Source of the DNA: Vibrio sinensis | Lineage (GTDB): Bacteria; Pseudomonadota; Gammaproteobacteria; Enterobacterales; Vibrionaceae | Direction of reading: 5' to 3' | DNA: 62,268 nucleotides | Assembly: GCF_003605645.1 (NCBI RefSeq) | Contig: NZ_QVMU01000006.1 | Location: 1-62,268 of the forward strand | Shown: piece by piece, positions 27,758-37,510 of the stretch | Numbering within the stretch: position 1 is the stretch's first letter | How the letters are laid out: each line of letters opens with the position of its first letter | Program-made: the position numbers and the translations under genes | The notes under the pieces: generated by a model | What the model saw: the letters and a program-made list of their open reading frames with translations, nothing else | Told to the model about the DNA's origin: nothing | Database searches by the model: none

Positions 27758-28267
27758 ATGCCAAGAAAATTCATAAAACGCTTTATGCCTGATCACGAGA
27801 TGATTAAGCGTCAAAAGGCTCTAAAAATTTTTGGCAACGTGCTATATAACCCGAACCTATGGTGTTTGAACCGACGTTCAGCCGCCGGTGCATTTGCGGT
27901 CGGATTATTCATGGCGTTTGTACCACTTCCAAGTCAAATGTTGATGGCTGCTGGCCTTGCCATTGCTTGTGGAGTTAATTTACCGCTTTCCGTTGCCTTA
28001 GTTTGGATCAGTAACCCAATTACCATGCCGGTCCTTTTTTACTTTGCGTACAAAATTGGCGCATGGGTCATGCACGTACCACCACAGCCTTTCCACTTCG
28101 AATTGACGTGGGAATTTCTGCTACACCAAATGTCGACCATTGGACCTCCATTTCTTCTTGGTTGTATGATCTGTGGTATTACCTTAGCGATTGCTGGTTA
28201 TTTTGGTATCAAAGGATTATGGCGTTACTCTGTTGTACGCAGTTGGCAAAAGCGTCGAGTACGATAA
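27758..28267 (+). CDS. DUF2062 membrane protein
   Basis: A 169-residue membrane protein of the DUF2062 family. The basic N-terminus (MPRKFIKRFMP) is followed by SAAGAFAVGLFMAFVPLPSQMLMAAGLAI and WISNPITMPVLFYFAYKIG, the family's signature segments. The ATG at 27758 is preferred; the open frame continues 17 codons upstream but runs into comEC. No clear ribosome-binding site is seen, and with 8 bases to the divergent comEC start the promoter must lie inside comEC. Function is unknown; some relatives sit beside glycosyltransferases. Confidence 0.85.
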   Translation: MPRKFIKRFMPDHEMIKRQKALKIFGNVLYNPNLWCLNRRSAAGAFAVGLFMAFVPLPSQMLMAAGLAIACGVNLPLSVALVWISNPITMPVLFYFAYKIGAWVMHVPPQPFHFELTWEFLLHQMSTIGPPFLLGCMICGITLAIAGYFGIKGLWRYSVVRSWQKRRVR

Positions 28268-28288
28268 AAATTTCAAGATAATTTTACA

Positions 28289-28320
28289 AAGGGGAGTGTC
28301 CATTATTGCACTCCCCTTAT
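28289..28320 (+). terminator. Probable terminator after the DUF2062 gene
   Basis: 10-bp stem AAGGGGAGTG / CACTCCCCTT with a 10-base loop; the trailing sequence is only weakly T-rich. Confidence 0.6.
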
Positions 28321-28447
28321 TGATCTTGCTTTAAGACAATGCAAGTCAGGTATGACATTTCAGTACCTCCCTCCCCAACTTCAATACCCTTGAACTCGAC
28401 CATTGATTTCTACTTTCAGTTTCCTGTCCAAATAGTATTTAAACGAT

Positions 28448-28483
28448 AAAAAAACGGCTACGAATCATCGCAGCCGTTTTTTA
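28448..28483. terminator. Terminator of lolCDE (bidirectional form)
   Basis: 10-bp stem AAAAACGGCT / AGCCGTTTTT with an internal CGA / TCG pair, flanked by A and T runs; it lies 45 bases beyond the lolE stop. Confidence 0.85.
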
Positions 28484-28527
28484 TTAACCTGTTTGTTAAA
28501 CGCACAGCATGTAGGAAGCTATATCCA

Positions 28528-29772
28528 TTACTTTGAACTCAGCACTGAAGCTGGGTTAAGTTGGCTTGCTCGTGATGCGGGGTACCATGTCGCTAACAAA
28601 CTCAGAATAATGGCCGTCGATGACACTAGCACAACATCCGCGACATTAACCTGCGAGGGAAGAAAATCGACAAAGTAGATATCGCCCGACAAAAACTGAT
28701 GGCCGATGAGCGTTTCCAAGCCTCGAATTAATCCCGTCAAATTATAAGCGACGAGTACGCCAAGAACGCTACCAACAACACTCCCTAACACACCAGAAAA
28801 CACCCCTTGCCAAACAAAAATCTGTTTAATCAACGAATCTTTGGCGCCCATAGTTCGCAAAATAGCGATTTCTGGTGCACGATCTTTCACCGCCATCATC
28901 AAGGTCGAGACAATATTAAAGCTTGCAACACCAATCACCAAAACCATCACAAGATACATAATGGTGCGAACTAATTGAATGTCACGATACAAAAATCCAT
29001 ATTTCTGCTGCCAACTACGAATATAAACGTAAACATTCAGCGTATTACCCGCTTCGCGTACAATTTGTAGCGCATTCAATACGTCATTCACTTTTACCGA
29101 AACACCCGTCACTGAATTGCCCATCTTTTTATATTGCTGAGCATCAGCCAGTGGGATCAAGGCTAGATTGTGGTCAATCTGACCATTCAGTGTCAGCAGG
29201 CCAGCCACTTTGACTCGTACCCGCTTAGGTGACTGAACTTTAGTTGCACTGCCGGCACTCGGTATCATTAGCGTAATGTAATCGCCAACTTTAACCCCAA
29301 GCACATCCGCTACGCCCTTACCAATAATGACTTGCTGCTTACCAGGTTGGAACTCCTGCCACGCTTTTGCATCGATATACTGACTAAGGCTTGAGACACG
29401 CGTTTCTTGCAGCGGATCAACGCCACGAACTTCAATCGCTTTTAAATGCTGGCCTTTCTCTGCTAAAGCGGTAAACCGAACATAAGGCGCAGCTGCAACA
29501 ATGTCAGGGTGCTTCTCAGCCTGCTCTACAACTCGCTGCCAAGGTACAATCGCTTCGTGAACCCCCTCAAATTCACCATGCGCTACCACCGATAAGACAC
29601 GGTTTTTTAGCTCACGTTCGAAACCATTCATTGCGGATAAACCAATGATGATAACAGCGACGCCGACTGCAATACCTAAAGTCGAAGAGAGCGAAATAAA
29701 CGAAACCATTTTGTTACGTTGTTTGGCTCGGCTAAAGCGACCGCCGATAAATAACGCTAAAGAAGAAAACAC
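28528..29772 (-). CDS. lolE: Lipoprotein-releasing system permease LolE
   Basis: Inner-membrane subunit of the LolCDE complex that releases mature lipoproteins to LolA. One N-terminal helix (FISLSSTLGIAVGVAVIIIGLSAMNGFERELKNRVL), a large periplasmic domain (residues 50-260) and three C-terminal FtsX-type helices. The 414 residues match E. coli LolE. It starts right after lolD with no gap and ends the operon. The motif MNGFERELKNRVLS is the hallmark that separates it from FtsX-like antibiotic exporters. Confidence 0.95.
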   Translation of the reverse strand: MFSSLALFIGGRFSRAKQRNKMVSFISLSSTLGIAVGVAVIIIGLSAMNGFERELKNRVLSVVAHGEFEGVHEAIVPWQRVVEQAEKHPDIVAAAPYVRFTALAEKGQHLKAIEVRGVDPLQETRVSSLSQYIDAKAWQEFQPGKQQVIIGKGVADVLGVKVGDYITLMIPSAGSATKVQSPKRVRVKVAGLLTLNGQIDHNLALIPLADAQQYKKMGNSVTGVSVKVNDVLNALQIVREAGNTLNVYVYIRSWQQKYGFLYRDIQLVRTIMYLVMVLVIGVASFNIVSTLMMAVKDRAPEIAILRTMGAKDSLIKQIFVWQGVFSGVLGSVVGSVLGVLVAYNLTGLIRGLETLIGHQFLSGDIYFVDFLPSQVNVADVVLVSSTAIILSLLATWYPASRASQLNPASVLSSK

Positions 29773-30459
29773 TTATGCGTCCCCCACGCCAACCAACAAA
29801 CCATCTTGCATGTGTAGCTGACGATCCATTTTTGCGGCTAACTCACCATCGTGTGTTACCACCAAAAATGCAGTGCCTGACTCACGATTTAGTTCTCGCA
29901 TCAAATCATAAATGGCCAACGCTGTTTTATGGTCCAAGTTACCTGTTGGTTCATCAGCTAAAACCAAATCTGGGTTATTCACTAATGCTCGCGCAATCGC
30001 AACTCGTTGTCTCTCACCACCAGAAAGCTCTGATGGACGGTGATCAAGTCGATGGCTTAGGCCAACCTTTTCCAACAACGCTTGTGCAGTTAACTTGGCT
30101 TCACTAACTTTCATGCCACCAATTAGAAGTGGCATTGCTACATTTTCGACAGCACTAAAATCCGACAACAGATGGTGAAATTGATAGATAAAACCCAGAT
30201 GTTTATTACGTAAGCTTGCTTGCTTATTCGAACTTAATGCCGACAAATTTTGGTCAAGGAAAGTAACGTGTCCTTCACTTGCTTCATCCAACGCCCCTAA
30301 AATATGCAATAAAGTACTTTTACCAGAACCAGAGGTACCGATAATCGATACCAACTCGCCTCGTTTGAGTTCAAAACTCACACCTTTTAAAACTTGAGTA
30401 TCTAGAGCCCCTTCTTGATAGGTTTTACTTACATTATGACACTGTAAAAGGTTACTCAT
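29773..30459 (-). CDS. lolD: Lipoprotein-releasing system ATPase LolD
   Basis: ATPase of the LolCDE complex. Walker [10 protein letters not shown] near residue 42, the family's [14 protein letters not shown] segment (Q-loop and LolD motif) near residue 90, signature LSGGERQR and Walker [13 protein letters not shown] are all present in 228 residues. The start overlaps lolC by 8 bases, indicating translational coupling. Confidence 0.96.
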   Translation of the reverse strand: MSNLLQCHNVSKTYQEGALDTQVLKGVSFELKRGELVSIIGTSGSGKSTLLHILGALDEASEGHVTFLDQNLSALSSNKQASLRNKHLGFIYQFHHLLSDFSAVENVAMPLLIGGMKVSEAKLTAQALLEKVGLSHRLDHRPSELSGGERQRVAIARALVNNPDLVLADEPTGNLDHKTALAIYDLMRELNRESGTAFLVVTHDGELAAKMDRQLHMQDGLLVGVGDA

Positions 30460-31660
30460 ATCTCAAAGCCTCAGCTGGTTTTACGGAAGACGCGCGGTAA
30501 GATGGAAATAAAGTGGCAAGCAAACTAAGTGCGACCGCCAATACGACAACAATAACAATCTGAACTGGGTCAATCATAATTGGAAGCTCACCGCCAACAG
30601 AAAACAATGCAATACCCGCACTGTCTAGTAACGTATTTAAATTACTCGCTAATAAAACGCCGAGTACGCCACCAATAACAGCCCCAATGATACCACTGCT
30701 TGCGCCTTGGACCATGAAAATAGCCAAGACACCACGATCGCTCATACCTTGTGTTTTTAAGATGGCGACTTCTGATTGCTTTTCCATCACGACCATAATC
30801 AACGCAGAAATAATATTAAAGGCTGCGACTCCAACAATCAGACCCAACATTAAACCCATCATATTTTTCTCCATGCGAACCGCTTGAAACAGCTCCCCTC
30901 TTTGGTCGCGCCAATCTTGCCACGCCCAACCGTCAGGTAAAGCTTGCTTACTCAGTTCCCCAACCACAAATGGGTCATTAAAAAACAAACGCCAGCCCGT
31001 TACTGTGTCTGCTTTCATTCGCATTAAGCGTGCTGCGTCATCAATATGGGTAATCATCAGCTGTGCATCCACATCAGAACCCGTATTATAAATACCGGCA
31101 ACCGTGAAAATTCGCTGACTAGGAATGCGCCCTAATGGTGTAAATTGACTGGCGCTGGTTACCATCAAACGCACTTTATCACCAAGGTTAACGTCCATCG
31201 AACGCGCTAAGGAAGAACCAATGAAGACCTTGTATTGCCCCGATTTCATTGATGACAATCGGCCTGCAACCAAGTGCTTTTCAATAGGGTCATGTTCATT
31301 CGGGTTAATTCCAATAAGCATACCAGCACTTAATTGCTGGGCGCTTTGAATAACCGCTTCACTTTGTACGATTGGCTCAGGATGACCAGCAGAAGAGAGC
31401 GCTATAGCAAACTCAGGAGGCGTGGCGGTTAACGGTGTTTTCCCACCATTTTCAGAGACAATAGCCTGAGGCAAAACACCAAGAATACGGCCTTTAAGCT
31501 GCGCTTCAAAACCATTCATAACGGAGAGAACCGTCACTAAGGACATCACGCCTATGGTGATTCCTGCTGTCGACATGTAAGAAACAAAACGACTAAATCT
31601 GTCGCCGGATCGACCACGTAAATAACGCAATCCGATAAAGGCGGATACTGGATGAAACAT
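30452..31660 (-). CDS. lolC: Lipoprotein-releasing system permease LolC
   Basis: Partner of LolE in the lipoprotein extraction complex. The chosen ATG at 31660 gives [17 protein letters not shown], aligned with E. coli LolC (MYQPVALFIGLRYMRGR); the frame is open four more codons. [18 protein letters not shown] marks the first helix end. The 402 residues have the FtsX four-helix layout with a periplasmic domain, which carries the LolA-contacting hook. First gene of lolCDE, divergent from the PilZ gene. Confidence 0.95.
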   Translation of the reverse strand: MFHPVSAFIGLRYLRGRSGDRFSRFVSYMSTAGITIGVMSLVTVLSVMNGFEAQLKGRILGVLPQAIVSENGGKTPLTATPPEFAIALSSAGHPEPIVQSEAVIQSAQQLSAGMLIGINPNEHDPIEKHLVAGRLSSMKSGQYKVFIGSSLARSMDVNLGDKVRLMVTSASQFTPLGRIPSQRIFTVAGIYNTGSDVDAQLMITHIDDAARLMRMKADTVTGWRLFFNDPFVVGELSKQALPDGWAWQDWRDQRGELFQAVRMEKNMMGLMLGLIVGVAAFNIISALIMVVMEKQSEVAILKTQGMSDRGVLAIFMVQGASSGIIGAVIGGVLGVLLASNLNTLLDSAGIALFSVGGELPIMIDPVQIVIVVVLAVALSLLATLFPSYRASSVKPAEALRYE

Positions 31661-31825
31661 AAATGAAACCATTACTGACGATGAGCGAATACTGTAACGA
31701 TTAATTGACCCATGATATAGCCCTTATTTGCCAAATGATGGTTAAAATGTGTGATAAACAATGACATGCCTTGATTAGTTGATGTGTATGGCGATAATCA
31801 GAACATCATAAGAAGGAATAGTTTC

Positions 31826-32392
31826 ATGTCAGACCAAGAATTTTTTACCGTCAACCACTCTATGGCCATAAATATTGAGCCTCTCAGTGATGATTTTACC
31901 CTTCCTTCTTACCCAGAATTTGAAGCAGAGATCCCTCTTCCTTTTATTGTTGCCAGCGAGTTTAGCCAACTGGAGCAACTCAATGACAGTGCTCACGCCG
32001 AACTAAGGAAAGGGGAATTCAAGCAATTGGTCACCTTGCTTGATACTCAAAATGCAAAATTAAATCTGCTACTCACTTTCATGCTTTCCCAACAAGATGA
32101 TGCAAGCCACCGTTTTCAAACTACCGCTTTTGGCGCTAGCCAATTCACTTTTCGTAGTTCAAATTCCCTAAACGAGGGGCATCTTGTTCGAGCAAAGCTA
32201 TTCTTAGAACAACCAGCAGCAGCTATTTATTGCTACGGCCGAGTGGCCAACTGCCAAGTTGACGATAACCAATTTCTAATCACGGTCAAATATGAGCGAC
32301 TGCGTGAGGTTGATCAAGACCTCTTGATCAAAGCCGCATTAATGCAGCAACAAAAGCTACTTCGCCAGCGTTCTCTTAACCGTGATAAATAA
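31826..32392 (+). CDS. PilZ-domain protein, probably degenerate (PlzB-like)
   Basis: A 188-residue soluble protein upstream of mfd. Position next to mfd and length match, as I recall, V. cholerae PlzB (VC1885), a PilZ-family protein. The C-terminal half (residues 95-165) has the beta-barrel-like pattern, but I cannot find a clean RxxxR or (D/N)xSxxG motif: the nearest stretch is FRSSNSLNEGHLVRAKLFLEQ. Binding of cyclic di-GMP is therefore doubtful. The ATG at 31826 has AAGGAA 9 bases upstream and is preferred over 31784. The gene ends 15 bases before mfd, so the two may be cotranscribed. Confidence 0.65.
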   Translation: MSDQEFFTVNHSMAINIEPLSDDFTLPSYPEFEAEIPLPFIVASEFSQLEQLNDSAHAELRKGEFKQLVTLLDTQNAKLNLLLTFMLSQQDDASHRFQTTAFGASQFTFRSSNSLNEGHLVRAKLFLEQPAAAIYCYGRVANCQVDDNQFLITVKYERLREVDQDLLIKAALMQQQKLLRQRSLNRDK

Positions 32393-32407
32393 TTCGAAAG
32401 TTCCATT

Positions 32408-35400
32408 ATGACAAAATCAAACTTACTGAATTTAACAAACCCTAGCCGCGCTGGGGACAAGAAATACATTGGTAACCTACATGGTGCCAGTCTTGCTCTT
32501 GCTATTGCAGAATTAGCACAGCAACATAACGGACATACTCTTTTAGCGACGCCTGATCCACAAACTGCGCTAAAGCTACTGCAAGAAATCGAACAGTTTA
32601 CATCTCAAGAAGTGGCGCTATTCCCTGATTGGGAAACTTTGCCATACGATAATTTCTCACCACACCAAGAAATTATTTCAGATCGTATTGCTCGTCTATA
32701 TCAACTTCCGACTCAAACGAGTGGCATTACGATTGTTCCAATCAGTACGCTATTACAACGACAGTCACCCCGTGATTTTCTCATTCAGCATACGCTAATG
32801 GTAAAGGTGGGCGATCTCTATTCGTTAGATAAGCTAAAAATGCAACTTGAGAAGTCTGGCTATCGTCATGTAGATCAAGTATTTGGCCCTGGTGAATATG
32901 CGAGTCGTGGTTCTATTCTCGATCTCTTCCCTATGGGTTCAAATGACCCATTCCGCATCGATTTTTTCGATGACGAGATTGATACTATTCGTACTTTTGA
33001 TCCAGAAAACCAACGTTCAATCGGTGACATTCAAGAGATCCGCCTGTTACCGGCGCATGAATTCCCGACCAGTGAAGTTGCGATTGAAGATTTTCGTATT
33101 CGCTGGCGTCAACGTTTTGAAGCGCGACGAGAGCCAGAATCGGTGTACATGCAAGTATCTAAAGGCACTTGGCCTGCAGGTATCGAGTATTGGCAACCGC
33201 TGTTTTTTGATCATACCGAAACGCTTTTCGATTACATCGACACTCAAAGCCAACTAATTACCGTTGGTAATATCGACGCTGCGATTGATACTTTCCTTGC
33301 AGACGTCGATTACCGTTACGAACAGAGAAAAGTGGACCCACTACGTCCGCTTCTTCCACCTAATGAGTTATGGCTAAAAAAAGATGACCTTTACGCAAAC
33401 TTCAAGCAATTTGGTCAACTCAATCTAAGCGTTGATGCCATCCCAGAAAAAGCGGGACGCAGCAACTGCGTTATTACTGCCCTGCCTAATATTGCGGTTC
33501 AACACCAGCATAAAGAGCCGATGTCCGCATTACGTCAGTTTAGCGAAAGCTACTCAGGTAAAGTGGTCTTTTCAGTCGAATCAGAGGGGCGTCGTGAAGC
33601 GCTACTTGAATTACTTCAACGCATTAAATTGCGTCCAATTGAAGTCGCAAGTTTTCACGAGGCTTTAAGCAGCAAAGAAAAATTCACATTGATACTCGGT
33701 TCTGCTGAACACGGTTTTCTGTTTGGCGAGCAACACCTTGCGCTGATTTGTGAAAGTGATTTACTTGGCGATCGCGTTATTCAGCGCCGCCGTAAGGATC
33801 GTAAAACAACCAATAGCGATGCGGTCATTCGCAATTTGGCCGAACTAAAAATCGGTCAACCGGTCGTACATATCGATCATGGTATCGGTCGCTACCTTGG
33901 CCTACAAACCCTTGAAGCCGGTGGTATCACCACTGAATACGTAACTCTTGAGTATCAAAATGAGGCCAAGCTGTATGTGCCTGTTGCTTCACTCAACTTA
34001 ATTGGTCGTTATTCTGGCGGCGCTGAAGAAACAGCCCCCTTACACCGACTTGGTGGTGAAGCATGGACGAAAGCTCGCCGTAAGGCCGCGGAAAAAGTTC
34101 GCGATGTTGCCGCTGAACTGCTCGACGTATATGCCAAACGCGAACTCAAACCTGGGTATAAATTTGTCCTTGACCGAGGCCAATACGCAACATTTAAAGC
34201 GGGATTCCCATTTGAAGAAACCGATGATCAGTCAATGGCCATTAACGCCGTACTCTCTGATATGTGCCAAGCTAAAGCGATGGATCGTTTAGTCTGTGGT
34301 GATGTCGGCTTTGGTAAAACTGAAGTGGCCATGCGCGCTGCGTTCGTTTCGACCGATAATGGCAAACAAGTCGCGGTTCTTGTGCCGACGACCCTGTTAG
34401 CTCAACAGCATTTTGAAAACTTCCGAGATCGATTTGCCAACCTACCAATTCGCGTGGAAGTGTTGTCGCGCTTTAAAACCGCAAAAGAACAAAAAGTGAT
34501 AATGCAAGATATCGCCGATGGCAAAGTTGACCTCATTGTCGGTACACACAAATTGCTTTCAAGTGATATTCAATTCAAAGATCTTGGCTTACTGATCGTT
34601 GATGAAGAACACCGATTTGGTGTGCGCCAGAAAGAGAAAATGAAAGCAATGCGCGCTGACGTTGATATTCTGACGTTAACCGCAACACCAATCCCAAGAA
34701 CCCTCAATATGGCCATGAGTGGCATGCGTGATTTATCCATCATTGCAACCCCACCCGCTCGACGTTTGGCGATCAAAACTTTTGTTCGTCAACATGATGA
34801 TAACGTCATCAGAGAGGCTGTATTGCGTGAAATCATGCGTGGTGGCCAAGTTTATTTCTTGCACAATCAGGTTGAATCCATTGATAAAGTCGCCGCTGAT
34901 CTTGAAAAACTGATCCCTGAAGCTCGAATCACCACCGCACATGGACAAATGCGTGAACGCGAACTTGAGCGAGTCATGAATGATTTTTACCACCAGCGCT
35001 TTAATCTTTTGGTCTGTACGACCATCATTGAAACAGGTATAGACGTGCCAACCGCGAATACCATCATCATGGATCGCGCTGACAACTTAGGTTTAGCTCA
35101 GTTACACCAATTACGTGGTCGTGTTGGTCGTTCACACCATCAAGCCTATGCGTACTTGCTGACGCCACACCCAAAAGCGATGACGAAAGATGCAATCAAA
35201 CGTCTTGATGCCATTGCCTCTTTGGAAGACCTCGGTGCTGGCTTTACCTTAGCAACCCACGATTTAGAAATTCGTGGTGCTGGTGAGCTATTAGGCGACG
35301 AGCAAAGTGGTCAAATCCATTCAATTGGCTTTAACCTCTATATGGAGATGCTTGAACAAGCAGTTGAAGCATTAAAAGAGGGCAAAGAACCATCTCTTGA

Positions 35401-35869
35401 TGAGTTATTGCGTGAGCAAACCGAAGTTGAAATGCGCTTACCTGCGCTACTACCGGACGATTACATTCCGGATGTAAACACTCGCTTATCTATGTATAAA
35501 CAGATCGCTAGTGTTTCGGACCACGACGAATTAACTCAGCTTAAAATCGAGTTAATCGACCGATTTGGTTTACTGCCTGATGCAGCGAAAAACTTATTAT
35601 CGGTCGCTGAGGTGAAAATTGAGTCAGCACGTCTTAAAATTAAGAAGATTGAGGCGCACGATAAAGGTGGCTTTATCGAGTTCTATCCAGACGCTGACAT
35701 TAACCCAATGTATTTAGTTAAACTATTGCAATCTCAGCCTCAAAAATTCGCTATGGATGGACCAACTCGCTTTAAGTTTACGGTACCATTAGTGGATAGG
35801 CGTCAACGTTTACAATTTATTAACGACATATTGAATGAGTTTCAGCAAAACCGTTTACCAAAAGCCTAG
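32408..35869 (+). CDS. mfd: Transcription-repair coupling factor Mfd
   Basis: ATP-dependent translocase that removes RNA polymerase stalled at lesions and recruits UvrA. The 1153 residues match E. coli Mfd (1148). In order: a UvrB-like N-terminal module, the RNA polymerase-interacting domain (GQPVVHIDHGIGRYLGL near residue 480), the translocase domain with Walker A CGDVGFGKTEVA near residue 635 and DEEH box (LIVDEEHRFG), motif VI QLRGRVGRS, and the C-terminal UvrA-masking domain. Start ATG follows TTCCATT, without a strong ribosome-binding site, which suggests coupling with the PilZ gene. Confidence 0.97.
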   Translation: MTKSNLLNLTNPSRAGDKKYIGNLHGASLALAIAELAQQHNGHTLLATPDPQTALKLLQEIEQFTSQEVALFPDWETLPYDNFSPHQEIISDRIARLYQLPTQTSGITIVPISTLLQRQSPRDFLIQHTLMVKVGDLYSLDKLKMQLEKSGYRHVDQVFGPGEYASRGSILDLFPMGSNDPFRIDFFDDEIDTIRTFDPENQRSIGDIQEIRLLPAHEFPTSEVAIEDFRIRWRQRFEARREPESVYMQVSKGTWPAGIEYWQPLFFDHTETLFDYIDTQSQLITVGNIDAAIDTFLADVDYRYEQRKVDPLRPLLPPNELWLKKDDLYANFKQFGQLNLSVDAIPEKAGRSNCVITALPNIAVQHQHKEPMSALRQFSESYSGKVVFSVESEGRREALLELLQRIKLRPIEVASFHEALSSKEKFTLILGSAEHGFLFGEQHLALICESDLLGDRVIQRRRKDRKTTNSDAVIRNLAELKIGQPVVHIDHGIGRYLGLQTLEAGGITTEYVTLEYQNEAKLYVPVASLNLIGRYSGGAEETAPLHRLGGEAWTKARRKAAEKVRDVAAELLDVYAKRELKPGYKFVLDRGQYATFKAGFPFEETDDQSMAINAVLSDMCQAKAMDRLVCGDVGFGKTEVAMRAAFVSTDNGKQVAVLVPTTLLAQQHFENFRDRFANLPIRVEVLSRFKTAKEQKVIMQDIADGKVDLIVGTHKLLSSDIQFKDLGLLIVDEEHRFGVRQKEKMKAMRADVDILTLTATPIPRTLNMAMSGMRDLSIIATPPARRLAIKTFVRQHDDNVIREAVLREIMRGGQVYFLHNQVESIDKVAADLEKLIPEARITTAHGQMRERELERVMNDFYHQRFNLLVCTTIIETGIDVPTANTIIMDRADNLGLAQLHQLRGRVGRSHHQAYAYLLTPHPKAMTKDAIKRLDAIASLEDLGAGFTLATHDLEIRGAGELLGDEQSGQIHSIGFNLYMEMLEQAVEALKEGKEPSLDELLREQTEVEMRLPALLPDDYIPDVNTRLSMYKQIASVSDHDELTQLKIELIDRFGLLPDAAKNLLSVAEVKIESARLKIKKIEAHDKGGFIEFYPDADINPMYLVKLLQSQPQKFAMDGPTRFKFTVPLVDRRQRLQFINDILNEFQQNRLPKA

Positions 35870-36011
35870 TATTTAAACCGAGATAGGTTTCTCAGCATTT
35901 ATTAAAATAAATGTTTTCAAGTAATTGTTAACAAGACGAAAAACTTGAAGTGAGTTGAGATACAATGGGTATATTACTTTCGAAGTGCTATGCACTGGAT
36001 ATGGAGCTACA

Positions 36012-36782
36012 ATGAAAAAGCTGATTCCACTCCTACTCTTTTTTGTTGCCCTACCTAGTTGGGGACGACAATTTGATATAGAAGTGATCATTTTTAAACG
36101 CGCAGTCGATGCAGAGCAAACGACCGAATCTTGGCCAAATGTGTTACCTAAAGTAAGTTTAGAGGGCACTGGCAATATGAGCGATGCCAATTACCGTTCT
36201 AAGAAAGGCGTCTCGATGCTACCAAGATCGGCATATCGTTTGGATGATCAGGCTCAGCAATTGCGGAACCACGCTGGTTTTTCAGTATTAATGCACACTG
36301 CATGGCGTCAAGGTGATCGTGGTCGACTTTCTGCCCCAATTTTCCACATCCAAGCAGGTAAAGACTTTTCATCGCAATTCAACAGCAATGGAATGCCTGT
36401 AGGTAGCTCAAATGTGAGCCAAGTAATTGATGGCGTAACGGAGCAAACTATTCCAGGCCCTGTCTATGAGCTGGATGGAACATTCCAAGTCTACGTAGAA
36501 CACTATCTATACGCTGATGTCGCCTTAGATTTGAAAGAACCAAGTGTTCGCGATGTTGTACTTGAAGATCGTATTGTAGAAGACGAAACCGCGCTAGCAC
36601 CAACTTCTACTGATGATACTGTACAAGTTGGCATGATGACGGAAATTTCACCAACGGTTCATACTGAGGAATTTTTGAAGAGCTATCGCATGGATCAAAA
36701 ACGTCGCATGCGCAGTAATGAGACACACTTCCTAGACCATCCATTAATGGGGATGATCATTCAAGTTCGTCGCGTTGAATAA
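36012..36782 (+). CDS. csiV: CsiV family periplasmic peptidoglycan-binding protein
   Basis: Periplasmic protein of the CsiV family. In V. cholerae CsiV binds peptidoglycan and is needed, with LpoA, for PBP1A-dependent wall synthesis. The 256-residue product has a signal peptide (MKKLIPLLLFFVALPSWG-R) and then RQFDIEVIIFKR, the family's opening strand. The C-terminus ends HFLDHPLMGMIIQVRRVE, also typical. GGAGCTACA precedes the ATG at 36012; the frame extends upstream to 35955 but would destroy the signal peptide. Its terminator overlaps the leader of the next gene. Confidence 0.85.
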   Translation: MKKLIPLLLFFVALPSWGRQFDIEVIIFKRAVDAEQTTESWPNVLPKVSLEGTGNMSDANYRSKKGVSMLPRSAYRLDDQAQQLRNHAGFSVLMHTAWRQGDRGRLSAPIFHIQAGKDFSSQFNSNGMPVGSSNVSQVIDGVTEQTIPGPVYELDGTFQVYVEHYLYADVALDLKEPSVRDVVLEDRIVEDETALAPTSTDDTVQVGMMTEISPTVHTEEFLKSYRMDQKRRMRSNETHFLDHPLMGMIIQVRRVE

Positions 36783-36792
36783 CATTTGAAAT

Positions 36793-36814
36793 GCCCTCGA
36801 TTGAGGGCTTTTTT
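36793..36814 (+). terminator. Terminator of csiV
   Basis: 6-bp GC-rich stem GCCCTC / GAGGGC with a GATT loop and six T. The next base pair begins the start codon of the GNAT gene. Confidence 0.85.
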
Positions 36815-37366
36815 ATGCAAAAATTTATGACTCCAGACTATCAAATCATCACTCGCCACTTAGTGCTTAGACTCATTACACACGAAGAGAGCTTTGAGCT
36901 ACAACAACGGGTGTGTCACTCCCCAACTCTACACCAATGGATTGATTGGTGTTCGCCGGCGTTTACCCTTAAAGAGGCAGAACGATTCGTTCTTATGACC
37001 CGATTAAACTGGGTTAAATCCGAATCCTACGGGTTTGGTATATTCCTACGCTCAAACGAAACATTAGTGGGTATGGTCGCTATTAATGAACTTTACCATA
37101 CATTCAATATGGCTAGCGTCGGTTACTGGATAGCGGATAAATTCCAACACCATGGCTTCGCTAAAGAAGCGCTCGATGCCTTAATTGAATTTTGCTTTGC
37201 GATGCTAAAAGTGACGAGAATTGAAGTTATCTGCTCTCCGGATAACAAGCCAAGTCAAAAATTAGCCACAGCATGTGGGGCTGAATTTGAATCATTAGCG
37301 AAGAATCGCTTTATCTTCAATGGTCAGCCTCAGGTTGGGGCCGTTTATTCCATTATTCCTGAATAA
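36815..37366 (+). CDS. GNAT-family N-acetyltransferase (RimJ/RimL-like)
   Basis: Acetyl-CoA-dependent N-acetyltransferase; the acceptor is unknown. Over 183 residues it shows the RimJ/RimL pattern: an N-terminal RHLVLRLITHEES strand, GMVAINELYHTFNMASVGYWI, the CoA loop region QHHGFAKEALDALIEFCF near residue 115, and CSPDNKPSQKLATACGAEFE. Two start codons are possible, 36815 and 36827; the first lies directly after the csiV terminator T run and neither has a Shine-Dalgarno site. The open frame from 36791 would start inside the terminator stem, so I reject it. Confidence 0.8.
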   Translation: MQKFMTPDYQIITRHLVLRLITHEESFELQQRVCHSPTLHQWIDWCSPAFTLKEAERFVLMTRLNWVKSESYGFGIFLRSNETLVGMVAINELYHTFNMASVGYWIADKFQHHGFAKEALDALIEFCFAMLKVTRIEVICSPDNKPSQKLATACGAEFESLAKNRFIFNGQPQVGAVYSIIPE

Positions 37367-37454
37367 AGCTAAGTCTGTATTTTACCCCAATTTTTTCACC
37401 ATATTATCAAAGATAACATTCTCTGAATTCAGGGTGGCAACAAGATTTAGAGAT

Positions 37455-37486
37455 AAAAAAAAGAGCTCAGAAGAGCTCTTTTTTTT
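37455..37486. terminator. Bidirectional terminator between the GNAT gene and ndh
   Basis: 14-bp perfect stem made of an A run plus GAGCTC and its complement, AGAA loop. Confidence 0.9.
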
Positions 37487-37510
37487 ATTAGTTTATTTTG
37501 TTCGCCGCTA

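Noticed and set aside
35873..36190. 105-codon minus-strand frame upstream of and into csiV
   Set aside because: It overlaps the csiV signal peptide region antisense and spans the csiV promoter; no start signal or family resemblance.
36791..36814. Upstream extension of the GNAT gene
   Set aside because: The first eight codons would lie inside the csiV terminator stem and T run, so the start at 36815 or 36827 is more credible.
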